In this document: positions 10,872 through 23,500 of the stretch, one piece after another
How positions within the stretch are numbered: position 1 is the first letter of the stretch
Layout: each line of letters begins with the position of its first letter
Source of the DNA: Cunninghamia lanceolata
Taxonomy: Eukaryota; Streptophyta; Pinopsida; Cupressales; Cupressaceae
NCBI GenBank assembly: GCA_027924645.1
Contig: BSBN01000039.1
Location: 23,720,001-23,784,000, forward strand
Direction of reading: 5' to 3'
Length of the DNA stretch: 64,000 nucleotides
The notes under the pieces: model-generated
The model's database searches: none
Told to the model about the DNA's origin: nothing
Seen by the model: the letters and a program-made list of their open reading frames with translations, nothing else
Position numbers and translations under genes: made by a program

Positions 10872-11165
10872 GGCACTCCATATTTCACAGTTCAAGTTGA
10901 AGGTACATCATCATTCTCTTCTCAAGTTAGAGGCACTCCATCTTTCACAAGTCAAGTTGAAGGTACATCATCATTCCCTTCTCAAGTTGGAGGCATGCCA
11001 TCATTCACATGTCAAGTTGAAGGTACATCATCATTCTCTTCTCAAGTTGGAGGCATGCCATCATTCACATGTCAAGTTGAATGTACACCATCTTCTCCAT
11101 CTCAATTTCAAGGCCTTTCATCTTTTCCATCTCCAATTGAAGGTACAGCATCTATCCTATCTTAA
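10872..11165 (+). repeat. 30-bp coding minisatellite (ten decapeptide repeats)
   Basis: Ten units of exactly 30 bp encode decapeptides of the form G-T/M-x-S-F-x-S-Q-V-x (for example GTSSFSSQVR and GMPSFTCQVE). Units alternate in two types, giving a 60-bp higher-order period. The last three are more diverged and the run ends at TAA. The frame stays open across all units, which suggests expansion while the ORF was still coding. Confidence 0.9.
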
Positions 11166-12477
11166 GTAAATATTGAAGAAATTTTTAATGTTGAGCCAAC
11201 TTTACCATTGAAAATGCCTCCTAGAATTTTGCATAGAAAGTCTATGTTTCGAATTGATATTGATGAGAATGATTTTAAGCCCATGCAAGATAAGTTTCCC
11301 AAGCATACTTGCCAAAGATATGCCAATAAGATAATGAAATTATTTTTTGAGAATTTAAATGAAACCAGAAGATGTCAACTATTTGTTGAATTGATGAGAA
11401 ATCTAAAATTTAGGCCCATTATGAAGATTCTTGGCCTAAGAACATCGGATGCGTCAAGTGAAAAAACAATTGTAAAAAATCTAATGAGTGCATATGAGAG
11501 TGTGGGTTCCACCTCACACACCAAGTATAAAAATGTCACATGACGTGTCATTACATCATCAATAGTAATCCATCAAACAAAGAAAGATCGCCTCATTAGA
11601 AAGACAAGTGAAGCATTGAAAATAAGTAGAAAAACTCTAGTGAGAGCCATTGGAAGGCATCAAAGAGTTGAAGACCCAAATAGCAATGAATTGTGAACAT
11701 TCTCTGGGAGACTCCCATAGAAAGATAAAGTTGTTGAAGCCTTGATATCCCTCATTGAAGAATTTTGGAAAAATAACACAAGTATATATCCTAATGTAAG
11801 AGATTTTGTAAGAAGGAGAATTGGATGTTGAACCATAAGCCACATCCAAAGCATTTTTTAGATGTGACTCAAACACATTTTTTTAAGAAATTTCAAGAGA
11901 TGTATCCTCAAATTAAAATTTTAGTCAAAGGTATTTTGAGATGGCAAAGCCTTTTTATGTCAAAATAGATCACACATGCACAACTTGTTGTAGAGTACAT
12001 TTTGATTTTTCTAATCATTCTGATGTTTATAGATATATATGTGTAGATTTGCATCTAACAATGTTTTGTAGGAGTGTAATATAAAGTATCCACCTAGATC
12101 ATTAAGAGATTTCATATTGAACATCTTATGTTAGAGTGGATGGTAAATTATTCCACAAGAACTTATGCTTGGATGGCATGTGTGATCATTGTGGTGGGTT
12201 GCAACATTTGCCAATTTGTGAACATATGGAGAACACACATGCGATTGGAAATGAACTAATAAGTTTTGGTAAATATAAGACAATGGCATATAGTCTAAAA
12301 GATGATAAAGAAGAAAAAAGGTGTGAATTGGTCATTGAAAAGATTCCAGTGTATCAGTTTATCTTTATTTTCTGAGATAATATAGTTTAGAGTATGTAGG
12401 GCATACCCATAGAGCTTGATGGTTGGACTTGCAATTCAAGTTATGCAAGGACATGTTTCCACTTGATACCATCATTT

Positions 12478-14021
12478 TGTTGGCAAGAGACACTGCTATG
12501 AAGAAGAATGGAATTTTGTCATTGATGGCAACAAGGCAAAGAGGATATATTAGCATGACAAGAAGACATCATTCCGGAAGATCAAATTGGATTGACAACA
12601 AGGCACAAAAGTATTTAAGTCCAAAAGGCCAAAATGACCAAGTATGGATAGTATTCAGAATAAGGGATAGAAAGTGAATCAGTATGCCTCCATAGATGAA
12701 GACCTACAAATGCAGTTCAGGTATGATGACTCATAGCTATTTGATGATGATATATTACAATGTTCAAGTCATGACTTCCTCCAGAAGTCATTTGGAGAAA
12801 ATGTCTAAGTCTGGATGAATAAAGGTAAGACAGGAAATGTGTATAGTGCAAAGTAAAATAGTTCGCATTCCTCCGCAAGTGCATATTTTGTTGTATGGTT
12901 CTGAGGCAACTAAAAGACATGTCATGACTATCTAAATCCAAGATTATAGCCCTTGAAGTTCAACAAATCACATTCCACAAGCTTCCCAATATCGGCTTCT
13001 AGTTTGACAGAATTTCTCTGTGACAGTGCAATAGTTCCAAGATCTAAATTTTGACATACAAGTTTATCCGGTTCCGTAGATCTAAAGACTTGTTAAGAGT
13101 TCAATAATGATTGTTGGATATGATTTATTAAGTCTCATGTGGTCCGCAATATGAGCTATGATATGACAGATGAATTGACCAAGTATGTTCTTAAGGAACA
13201 AGTTGACAAGCATGGTAGATCCTTATGCGAAGAAATTATAGCATCTAGATAATTAATCTAAGTGATTATATGATTAGGGCTGACCTATGTGAAGAATTGT
13301 ACACATTTGTTTGAGTCCGTAATGAAGATTGTACACAAGATCAGCCGACAGAGTACAACTTCTTGTTTACACGTTGCAGGTTTAGCTTGCCAACCTGATT
13401 AAGAGATAGATCTTGTTGCATATATATATATCCAATGAATTTCATATTGGTGGTATGAATGTGGAGAGAAGAGGTGTTCTTGTGTGTAAAAAGCATGCAA
13501 AAGATAAGTGAACAACTAGCAGAAGAAGAGAGGTCTTATCCCCGAATAAGAGCAAAGTAGTGAAAGAGCACAGATAGAGATGAAGAGTGTTGAATTAGTT
13601 TTTCTGTGCTTCATTGGAGTTGTAACCATGCATGTATAGATGCAATCTGAGTAGATAAACTTGACAGTGAGCCATTCTTCTTTCCTCTTTCATTCTCTAG
13701 GCAATGAGCCTATTTTGGCAGTGATCCTTTCTTGCAGTGAACATTTCTTTGGGCACTAAGCCCTAAGGCAATGAGCCTTCTTGTAATTTGGTATTGTGCT
13801 ATAATAATATATTGTGAACTAACACTCACCATGGTTTTTCCCTTTTTGGGTTTTCCACATAAAAATCTTTTTGTTCATGTGTTATGTCTTTGTGGTTATT
13901 ATTTCTATGCTTATTCTACTTTTATATTATTAGTTTTGGAAATTAGATTAACAAACTTGTTAAGTAGTTTTGTGAAATACTGATTCACCCCCCCACCTCT
14001 CAGTATTTCTTACTTTCAACA
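12478..14021 (+). mobile_element. Solo LTR of a copia family, TSD CATTT
   Basis: The 1,544-bp unit begins TGTTGGCAAGAGAC and ends CTTTCAACA. It is flanked by perfect 5-bp duplications CATTT (12473-12477 and 14022-14026). It is the same family as the 3' LTR at 24020-25518; both contain CAGTATGCCTCCATAG and the repeated 'GGCAGTGAGCC' words. Removing the LTR and one CATTT restores the frame of the transposase-like gene (…DTII, a stop, VVEFAKNY…). It has no internal region and is therefore a product of LTR-LTR recombination. Confidence 0.9.
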
Positions 14022-15364
14022 CATTTAAGTTGTTGAATTTGCTAAGAATTACACACTACAGCCACAAAAGGAGGTGCAATCACAATATTACAACTCTAGG
14101 CAGGTTAATATATTTGTGCATATAGCATTCATTCAAGTAGATGATAGTACAGAGGATGATAGGAAGATCATGAGGGAGTATCATTTTTATATCAATGATG
14201 ATTGCACACATTCTATAGAGTTCATGAAAGGCTTCTTTCATATGTTCTACTGTGATTTGGCTAACAAGAGCATATCATTTGGTCAACATATCATATGGTC
14301 AGATAATTGTGCATCACAATTCAAAAGCCTACGGATGTTCTATTGGTTGAGAGGGATGCATAGGATGGATGATGTTCAGCATATGTGGAATTTCTCTGAG
14401 GCCAGGCATGGAAAGGAGGAGCATAATGGTGTAGGAGCATGTATTAAAAGAACATTAGCATGAGAAGAGTTGAACTACAAAGATAATGCAAAGTTGATAG
14501 ATGCAAGATCCATTGTCGAATGGTGTAATGCTATAATAGGTCTAGGTAATGAAGGTAAATATACAATTCATAGATTTTTTTAGTAGGCTAATGATACTAG
14601 CATTGCAAAATATGAGGATTGTTGTACATTGATAAGATCGAACTTGAGCTACACTATTTTAGAAGCTCTAATGCAGGTTCATGGAGTATTCATACATAGC
14701 AGATGGTATTCTTTTATTCTTCATGTACATATTAATCTTGGTATGAATGTGAATCAAAGGAGTGGGTCGATGAATGGTGTACAAGAAGTCTAAGCCTGCT
14801 TGACACGTATCAACTCTCGACAGCACTATAACTCACAGAGATTGAATCATTAGTTGACTTTGACCATGTTTCAAATCTAGTTCAACAAGGTATTATAAAC
14901 ATTCAAATTTAATAAAATTCAATATTCCATCTTATTTTGTAGTTTTTTTGTATTGTTGACTATATTCATCGAACTGAATGCACATATCAATGTAAGGCAT
15001 GTTTATGTAGTTATTGTAGCTAAAGACAGTGAAGAAGGAACAAATTATTATTTGTGTCATTGTGTTGAGGTAAAAAAGAAATTAGATGCCCCTATTATAG
15101 ATGGAGAAAACATCAGTGGTTGTTACTAAAACATGGCTTAGAAGGTACCCAATGAAGAAGTCTCATGTGTGGTTGTTCAAGGACTTTGACACACATAGGA
15201 AGATTCTTCATTATTTAAACCTTGTTGTGGCATCAAACATTCATTTGATAAAAAATGGGGGTAGACCATTGAACAAGACCTTGTGGAAGGTTCGTGAGTC
15301 TGACCACAAGGCAATACTCGACACAATAAAGAGTAGAGCAGATCTGGATGGTTCATTGGATTGA

Positions 15365-15789
15365 TTGTAAATGAAAAAAAATTGTAATTTCATGCTTATT
15401 TGTAAATATATACAGCTGATTTGTATATTTGTATAAGTAAGATTTGTTCCTTCTCTACAATCATGTCTCTAATATCATGTCTCTTATGACATACTTATGT
15501 GCAATACTCTTGTTTATGTGTATGATTATGTACAACACTCTTTTTTATGTGTATGATTATGTACACTAACTTTCTCATGTCATTTATATGTATAAATTAT
15601 TTATATTTGTATATGTGTATGATCATGTCTCTAATTTCAGTTCTATTGATGTCCTCTAGTGTGTCCATGAATCTTAAAATCTAATTGAAAACCCTAATCT
15701 AATCGTATTCTAATTAATGTGATAAAAAGTATACAAATAAGTTAAGAAGGAGAAGAGGACAATTAAAGAGATATAAAATATTGCACTAA
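15365..15789. other. AT-rich downstream region of the transposase-like gene
   Basis: There is no ORF. At about 15490-15620 a ~35-bp unit containing TGTGTATGATTATGTAC occurs about three times. This may be the 3' untranslated or terminal region of the transposon behind the upstream gene, but I could not find terminal inverted repeats. Confidence 0.4.
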
Positions 15790-18700
15790 GCTCTTACATT
15801 TCACATCTCAACTATCCCGATCGTTCCCGACTGCACTATGTCAACACTTTCTCTTAAGAGCCTTAAGTGCCAAAAATTACCAAACTTGACGAATTGTTTC
15901 TCAGAATTCATGGCACCTAGGAATGTTTTGTCTAAATCTACAGGGTCATATAGGGTCCCTCTACAATAACCTCTCTCAGTTTTTTAAATGTTCAATCCAT
16001 TTGGTCATGGCAATAATTTTTCAAAAGTTGCAAAAAATGTCATTTGTGTTCAATAAAAAGTTGTCGGTGAGCATAAATTTCATTTTGTGCATTGTGGGGC
16101 CAAACTGATAGTGTCAACATATCTGAGTGGGTGGGTGAACACTAGGCAAGTTCCTTTTTCATACCTCAACTATCGCGATCATTCCTGCCTGCACTATCGA
16201 CGCTTTCTCTTAAGAGCACTAAGTGCCAAAAATTTCCAATCTTTGACGAACTATTTTTTAGAATTTGTGGCACCTAGGAATGTTCCATCTAGAACTACAT
16301 GGTCATGTAGGATCCCTCCACAATAACCTCCCTTAGTTTTTAAAATGTTCAATCCATATGGTCATGGTGACAATTTTTCAAAAGTTACAAAAAGTGTCAT
16401 TTGTCTTCAATGAAAAGTTGTCGGCGAGTATAAATTTTGTTTCGTTCATCATGGGGAAAAATTGACAACGCAATCACATCTAGGTGGGTAGGTGCTAGGC
16501 AAGGTCCTATTTCACACCTCAACTATCCCAATCATTCTTAGCTGCACTATGTCGACGCTTTCTCTTAAGAGCCCTAAGTGTTAAAAATTGCCAAACTTTA
16601 ATAGGTTGTCTCTTAGAATTTGTGGCACCTAAGAATATTCTATCTAGACCTACAGGGTCACATAGGGTCCTTCCATAATAACCTCTCTCAATTTTTGAAA
16701 ATTTCAATCCATTTGGTTGTGGTGACAATTTTTGAAAAGTTGCAAAAAGCGTCATTGGTGTTCAATTAAAAGTTGTCGGCAAGCATAAATTTTGTTTCAT
16801 GCATAATGGTGCCAAACTGACAGTGCCAAAATGTTCATGTGGGTAAGTGAATGCTAGGGGAGGCCTTAGTTTGTTCCATAGGTCTCCTGATCCTTCCAAG
16901 CTACACTATTTCGACAACGTCTCTTAAAAGACCTAAGTGCAAAAACTATCAAACTATGACGGACTGGTACTCAAAATCGGTGGCACCTAAGACTATTCTA
17001 TCTAAACCTAAAGCTGCATGTAGTAGAGTCTCTCATTTTTATTATCTCCAAACCATTGACCGTGGCGATGATGTATGAAATGTTACAAAATGCATCATTA
17101 GCATTCAATAGAAACTTGTTAGGAGCCATATTTTGCATTCTTTGTCTTGTGGGGCCGAACCAACTATGCCAACATGTTCGAGTGGGAAGGTGACCACTAG
17201 GGGAAGCCTCAGTTCATTCCCCAAGTCTCCCAATCCTTTCAAGCTACATTGCACCAGGAGTCTTTGAAGAGCCCAAAGAGCAAAATGTTGAAAAATGTTT
17301 GCCTATCTTTTCTCTTGATCTATGGCACCTAAGAATGTTCTGTTTGGACCTATAGGTGGACATTGGGTCCCTCTACATTACCCTATCTCATTTCTAGTCA
17401 ACTCCAAACTGTTTGACCGTGCTAACAACGTATGCATTCTTGCAAAATGTGTCATTTGAGAGCAGTGAAAAGGTGCCAACATACATATTTTCTTCTTCCC
17501 ACTTTGTGGGGTCGAACTGACTATGCCAACACATTGGAGTGGATGGTGGATGCTACTAGAGGCCTCAATTTGTTTCCCAAGTTTCTTGATATTTCCAAGC
17601 TACATTGGATTGAAGTCTCTGAAAAGCCCAAAGAGAAAAAAGTTAAAAAATGTTCACTTGCCTTTTCTCTTGATCCATGGCACATACAAATGTTTTGTCT
17701 AGACCTATAGGCATCGGGTCACTCTACAGTAACCTATCCCAATTTTGGTCAACTCCAGACTATTTGACAATGCCAACAACTTATCCATTCTTGCAAAATG
17801 TATTATTTGAGAGCAGTGACAAGGTGCGAATAGGCATATTTTTGTCTTCCCACCTCATGGGGCCAAATTGATTGCACCAACATGTCGAGGTGGGAAGGTG
17901 GATGCTATTGGAGGGCTCAGTTCATTTTTCAAGTCTCCCGATCTTTCCAAGCTACATTGCACCAAGGCTCTCTAAGGAACCCAAAGAGAAAAAAGTAGAA
18001 AATTTTTTGCCTACCTTTTCTCTCAATCTATGGTACCTACAAATGTTCTATCTAGACCTACAAGCAGACATTAGTTCCCTCTACACTACCTTGTCTCAGT
18101 TTTGGTCAACTCTAGATTGTTTGACCATGCCAACAACATATACATTCTTGTAAAATGTGTCATTTGAGAGCAGTGAAAAGGTGCCAATAGGAATATTTTA
18201 TTCTTCCCATCTCGTGAGGCTGAACCAACTACACCAAAATGTTGGGGTGGGTGGGTGGATGCTATTGGAGTTCTCAGTTTGTTTTCTAGGTCTCTCAATC
18301 TTTCTAGGCTACATTGCACCAGGAGCCTCTAAAGAGCCCAAAGAGCAAAAAGTTGAAAAACTTTATCTTTCCTTTTCTCTCACTCTATGGCACCTACAAA
18401 TGTTTTGTTTGGACCTACAGGTGGATGTCGGGTCCCTCTATAGTAACCTATCTCAATTTTGGTCAACTCCAGACCATTTGACCTTGCCAACAATGTATGC
18501 ATTCTTGCAAAATGCATCATTTGGGAGTAGTGAAAAGGTGCCAACATGCATATTTTCTTCTTCCCACCTTGTGGCACCAAACCAATTGCACCAACATGTC
18601 GAGGTGGGTGGGTAGATGCTACTGGATGCCTTGGTTCATTTCCCAAGTCTCTCAATCTTTTCAGGCTACATTGCACTAGGAGTCTTTGAAGAGCCCAAAG

Positions 18701-19361
18701 AGAAAAAAGCTGAAAAACTTTCGCCTACCTTTTCTCTTGATCTATGGCACCTACAAATGTTCTTTCTGGACCTACAAGTGGATGTCAGGTCCCTCTATCT
18801 AGTACTCTATCTCAGTTTTGGTCAACTCTAGATTGCTTCACCATGCCAACGTCATATGAATTCTTGCAAAATGCATCATTTGAGAGCAGTGAAAAGGTGC
18901 CAATAGGTATATTTTCTACTTCCCACCTCATGGGGCCAAACTGACTGTACCAACATGTCGGGGTGGGTGGTGGATACTACTAGAGGCCTCGCTTGTTTCC
19001 CAAGTCTCCCAATCATTCCAGGCTACATTGCACCAGGAGCCTCTGAAGAGCCCAAATAGCAAAATGTTGAAAAAATTTCACCTGCCTTTTTCTCTCAATC
19101 AATGGCACCTATGTATGTTTGGTCTAGACCTATAGGTGGATGTGGGGTCCCTCTACTATACCATGTCTCAGTTTTGGTCAACTCCAGACCATTTGATCAT
19201 GCCAACAACATATGTATTCTTGCAAAATGTGTCATTTGAGAGCAGTGAAAAGGTGTCAACAGGCATATTTTTTTCTTCCCACCTCGTGGGCACGAACTGA
19301 CTATGCCAACATGTCGAGGTTGGCGGGTGGATGCTAATAGAGGCCTTGGTTCATTTCCCAG
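15790..19361. repeat. Satellite array, ten ~355-bp monomers
   Basis: The landmark GGCACCTA-GAATGTT recurs at about 15910, 16269, 16624, 16980, 17329, 17680, 18030, 18389, 18746 and 19101. The spacings are 349-359 bp, mean about 355. The first three monomers form one variant (CTCAACTATCCCGATC, TAAGAGCC-TAAGTGCC). From about 16870 a second variant prevails (AAGTCTCCCAATC, AAGAGCCCAAAGAG). Several right-hand monomers are 357 bp (119 codons), so a frame stays open across units. I read those ORFs as by-products, not genes. The array ends sharply near a C-run at 19361. Confidence 0.9.
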
Positions 19362-19668
19362 CCCCCCCCACTATTTTGCATGAATTATTTGTTTGCACTT
19401 CTCACACAATACCACACTATACTAGACCATAGCCAATGCACCTTTAATCTCTTTTGCAACTGAAAATAATAATTGACTCGAATACCATATCAAATTTTTT
19501 TTAAGTTTGAGACTTTTTTGAACAATGAAATCAGAAATCCAAATTATTGTTGTTAGTGTCAATTGTTATATAACTTATGTCATTAACTATGAATCTAAAT
19601 AATGATATATTTATTGTTGTTATATTGTAGTTGTTGTTCTTATACTGCTATCATGTTATATTTATTGT
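19362..19668. other. Spacer between satellite and PPR fragment
   Basis: The sequence is AT-rich with no coding or repeat signal that I recognise. It may include intron or flanking DNA that travelled with the PPR fragment. Confidence 0.35.
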
Positions 19669-19747
19669 TGATAAGGCTTTAGAAACTTCCAAGAAAATGC
19701 AATTGGCGGGTGTAAATCCAAATTCCATAACCTTAGCCAACATCCTC
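19669..19747 (+). pseudogene. Single PPR motif (host gene fragment)
   Basis: The translation ALETSKKMQLAGVNPNSIT followed by LANIL matches a plant P- or PLS-type pentatricopeptide repeat (A-x-x-x-F-x-x-M-x-x-x-G-x-x-P-N-x-x-T-x-x-x-x-L). PPR proteins bind organellar RNA. Only one motif is present, without a start or neighbours. It stops a few bases before the copia gag zinc knuckles, so it is a captured or abutting host fragment. Confidence 0.65.
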
Positions 19748-19752
19748 AATAT

Positions 19753-20120
19753 TTCAATGGAAAGTGCTTTACATACAATAGATTTGGGCATACGGCTAAC
19801 CAGTGCAGATCAAGAATGAATCCAACCAATAGAAGGAATCAGGGACAGAGGAATATGGTATGCTACAATTGCAACAAGTTTGGACATGTTGCAAGATTCT
19901 GTAGAAGCAAGAATGAGAAAATAGACTATCCTACAGAGAAGAGGAAAACAAAGTAGATTGATCTAGTGGAAATCAAGAAGGAAATGAGTAAGGTCTGGGT
20001 CAAGAGGGATGTTAATGAGGTTAGGGATGGATTCACACCAGCTTCTGGTGCAGATACTTCCTTAGGGAAGCAAATTGGGAGCTCTGGCTTAGGGGGAGCT
20101 ATATTAAAAAACCTAATCCC
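19753..20120 (+). pseudogene. Copia gag C-terminus with two zinc knuckles
   Basis: The first knuckle reads CFTYNRFGHTANQC, with the second Cys changed to Tyr. The second, CYNCNKFGHVARFC, is an intact C-X2-C-X4-H-X4-C. The protein continues as a charged K/E-rich tail with a stop and ends in a Ser/Gly segment. It lacks the N-terminal gag domain, which would lie in the deleted 5' part. Confidence 0.8.
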
Positions 20121-20528
20121 CTAGCCAAATAGTCAGTGCTGGGATTCGACACGAAGATATGATGAAAAGCTTTATATGACAGATATTTTGAAAGAAATCT
20201 CGGTAGAAAAGGTTCAAGTGTAGAGCATTGTGGAGCAATCCTAATCGATTGTATTTTATAGTAAAGAGTTTTGACAGCTTTCAAAGAACAAGCATTTATG
20301 ATGACTTAGGTTTTCATAACAAGGGTTAAAAAGGAGCTCATTCGACAAACAATTCACTTTGTATTCAAGCTATCAAGTGTCTAAGAGAAACTAAAGAAGA
20401 ATTCCAAGCAACTATAGTGATTTTCAAAGTGATTCAAAGCAAGCCAAATCAATCTCGAATGAAGAAAACCCTAATTCGACAAAAGAGGTATTTTTAGTCT
20501 GAAACCCTATCATGAATTTGTTTCAAAA

Positions 20529-23500
20529 ATGGCAACTCCACAAGTTGTTGATATCACTGAAAGAACTCGACCAAAATTCAAGAAACATCCCTTCAAATCA
20601 ACAAAAGTCGATCCAATAGGTGCATTTTTGGATATTCCACATGGTGTGATGCACACGGAGGATGTCAAGGCTTACGTTCATGTTTCCCTAGAAGAACATG
20701 GTGACAAAAAATTCTCAGATGTATATCAAAATCATCTAAGTGATGATTAATTTGAGTTGAAGGAAGGATACAAGGCATTAGAAGAAAAGAGATTCATTCA
20801 GCATATAGATTTCCTGACATTTGTGGAGGATGAATGGGTCTGGTATGTGCTAAGCAGAATCCATGATGAGTTTATGTGGCTTAACACTCCATCTATGATC
20901 ACAAAAGATGCCATAAGGGTGGTCATAGGGTTAAACTCAACCAGTACAATGCCCATATTGAAGGCAATGAAAAATGACAAAGTGACAGAAGCCACAAGAT
21001 CCAAATTTGATAAAAGGGCATTGAAAATCAATTACATTGAAGACCATGCAGTTAGGTTTTCTTCCATGGTGATAGGCTATAAGATCTACTTTACAAACCA
21101 AGAGAACTCTTTCTCCAATACTGCCATATACACAACATATGAGATGGTGAAGAAGAATGCAAACATTAATCTTTGTGAGTTACTTCGACAATAGTTGATG
21201 GATATTCTAAAGAAGACAAAGGAGTAGAAATATCCATTCAAGTTCAGTACTCTAATTCTTTGCCTATTCTTCTATTTCATGCAAGATTTACCAGTGATAA
21301 AAAGTTTGTTTTGGACTAGTGATAAACTTGTTGCAGTACAAATTAGAAATCATTTAAATGGCATAGGAAATCATGATGCTCAAACTATAGCCCTATGGGG
21401 ATACTTTAAGAACTTCCAAAAGATCATGCAATCAAGGGAAAGAATACCTAAGTCCATTGTTGAAAAATATAAGAATGACATATGTTTTATTCTAAATAAG
21501 GACCAGTGGATGATGGAGGCTGTTGAGCCTAGAATAGTCTCCAGATTATGCCAATGGGGTATGAAGTAGATGGAAAAATACTGGATAATTATGCCCCACA
21601 TGTTAAGTAAACCCAGGGATCTCAAAGAAGAAAGATTTGGGACCTATGAGGAATTGTCAACAAAAGTCCATATGGAATAGAGAATGCCAGAAATTCAGAA
21701 AAGGGCAAGAAAAATAGTTGAAGAATATGCCCAAAAATAGGGATTTACAAGAGAACAAATCACAAAAGCAAGAGAAAAAGTTCAAGCTGAGAGGGAAACA
21801 AAAGAAAAGAAGGAAAGTGAATCGGTTAAGGCTCTGGAAGAGCCTAAGAGGAAACCAGAGAACCCAACAGTGACAAAAAGAAGAACTAGAGGTTCTACCT
21901 CTGCAGAAGCTGCATCTATGTCCTTCGGTCCCACACCCTCTGCAAGTGTGGAATCCCCTGCAACAAGTCATAAGAGAAAGAAGAGAAAAGCTAAAAGAAT
22001 GTATGTAAGCTTAGAAGTTTATGAGGAAGAAACATAATTTGATGAAGTTAAAAAGATGAAGGTTAAATCTGCAGATGTCTCCGGTACTGATCAAGGCAAG
22101 CCCTCCGATAAGGGGAAAGAAAGAAATAAGGAAAAGAAGGTAGAGCCTGTGAAAGTATAGGCTTATAATGAGTCTAGAAGAAGTCTTGAAGGCCATTACA
22201 ATTGATGGCAATCTAAAGCCTATTGCCCTATTGTATGATGATTATAATGGTGCAGATAAAAGGATCATTGAGAATGCGGTTGTCAAATACTTGGACATAT
22301 ACAATAAAGCTCTCATTGAGATAATTACTGATCTCCCAGATAGTTTGGGAAGTATAGTGTCTATAAGAAAAGAAGCTGCAATGGCCAAGGATGTTGAGAT
22401 TAGAGAACACACTCTAATAAAACTATGTCCTGAGATCACTCCAAAAGATAAAGCAAAAGTTTCCAAAGTACTTGGAGGAGAATTTAGAACAAACAGAAGG
22501 ATGAACACTCTCATGTCAGATGACATTGAGAAGGTAGTTAAAGAAACAGAGGAAGTCACCTTGAGAGTGTTAAAGGAATCTCATCTCCCAACCATATATG
22601 ATAATGAAGAAATAGATGTTGGAGATGATACATCTATTCCGGATGTCAGCTTGGATCAAGGATTGGATCAAAATGATGAAGGGACAAAGGAAAAAGAAGG
22701 TCAAGCCCCAACTATTGATGGTCTGGATACAATTGACAAGGACCAAACTGATGAGGAGAACAAAGTTGATGATCAAGAACTTGAACAAGATGAGAAGAGC
22801 CCTACACCGGAGAAAAATATTGATGAAAATGAAACTATGGATCTGGAACCACCTAAGCAGAACAAAGAAGATGAAGTGTCTGAAGAAATGATAAGAGACA
22901 TTATTGCTGCCCTAGTTCATCCTATCAAGGAACTTTTGGAGAGACAACAAGATTTGGATGAGTCTGAGCTTCTACAAGGACCAATCAATTTGGCCTCAAT
23001 GTCTCCTGTGCAAAAATTCAAACTAGTATCAATTGTTCAAGCAAAGGCATAGGAAGTGATGCTAAAGTCACATTTGCAGGACAGTGAAATCATTAATGAA
23101 GCATCTGACATTCTAGAGAAGTTGATGCCTTCATATCAAATAGATACATCACTACCACCAATGGATCAACTCAAGGGCCTAATCAAAACTGTAAGTTCTC
23201 ATTTTGAATCTTTTGAAAAGTTTGTAGAAACAAAAGTTAGAAAAGAGTTTGATGAGAAGAGATTAACTGAGTTGAAGACCATGTTAATTAATGATAAAAC
23301 TCTATTAGATAATGGAATAAAATGTATACAAAGTGCTATCAAAGAAGCTTTTGATTTGTACAAATTTTATTTATCATGGCCGGAAGCCACAAAGGAGTTA
23401 AGAGAAAAGATCAACTGCAGTTGACAAATATCTCTAAGTCATTTGACCCGGTAGTTGAGTCAATAAGTAGCAAAGAGATACAAGTTATCAATATTCATAA

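Larger units (their letters stand above)
10644..15364 (+). pseudogene. Transposase-like gene (SDNC-QFKS / HGK-EH-G family), split by a solo LTR
   Basis: The order of motifs matches a transposase-like protein family I know from mosses, lycophytes, conifers and some animals; I cannot name the superfamily. The N-terminus is charged (EEREAKNVKKREGM), followed by ten decapeptide repeats. Next come FPKHTCQRYANKIM, ALKISRKTL-RAIGRH, HPKHFLDVTQTHFFKKF, KPFYVKID-TCTTCCRVH, KNLCLDGMCDHCGG and CKDMFPLDTII. After the LTR it resumes with VVEFAKNYTLQPQKEVQSQ, VNIFVHIAFI, REYHFYINDD, IIWSDNCASQFKSLRMFYW and HMWNFSEARHGKEEHNGVGA, and ends near ADLDGSLD. The Asp of SDNC and a residue in HGKEEH may be part of a DDE/D-type centre, which is inferred. 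Cys pairs suggest zinc binding. Frameshifts and stops make it non-functional. Confidence 0.7.

Noticed and set aside
10872..11165. CRISPR-like array
   Set aside because: The 30-bp units are contiguous and code in frame without spacers. This is a eukaryotic coding minisatellite.
16851..18944. Several 60-150-codon open frames within the satellite array
   Set aside because: They repeat with the monomer period and exist on both strands. They follow from monomer length near a multiple of three, with no start context or family resemblance.
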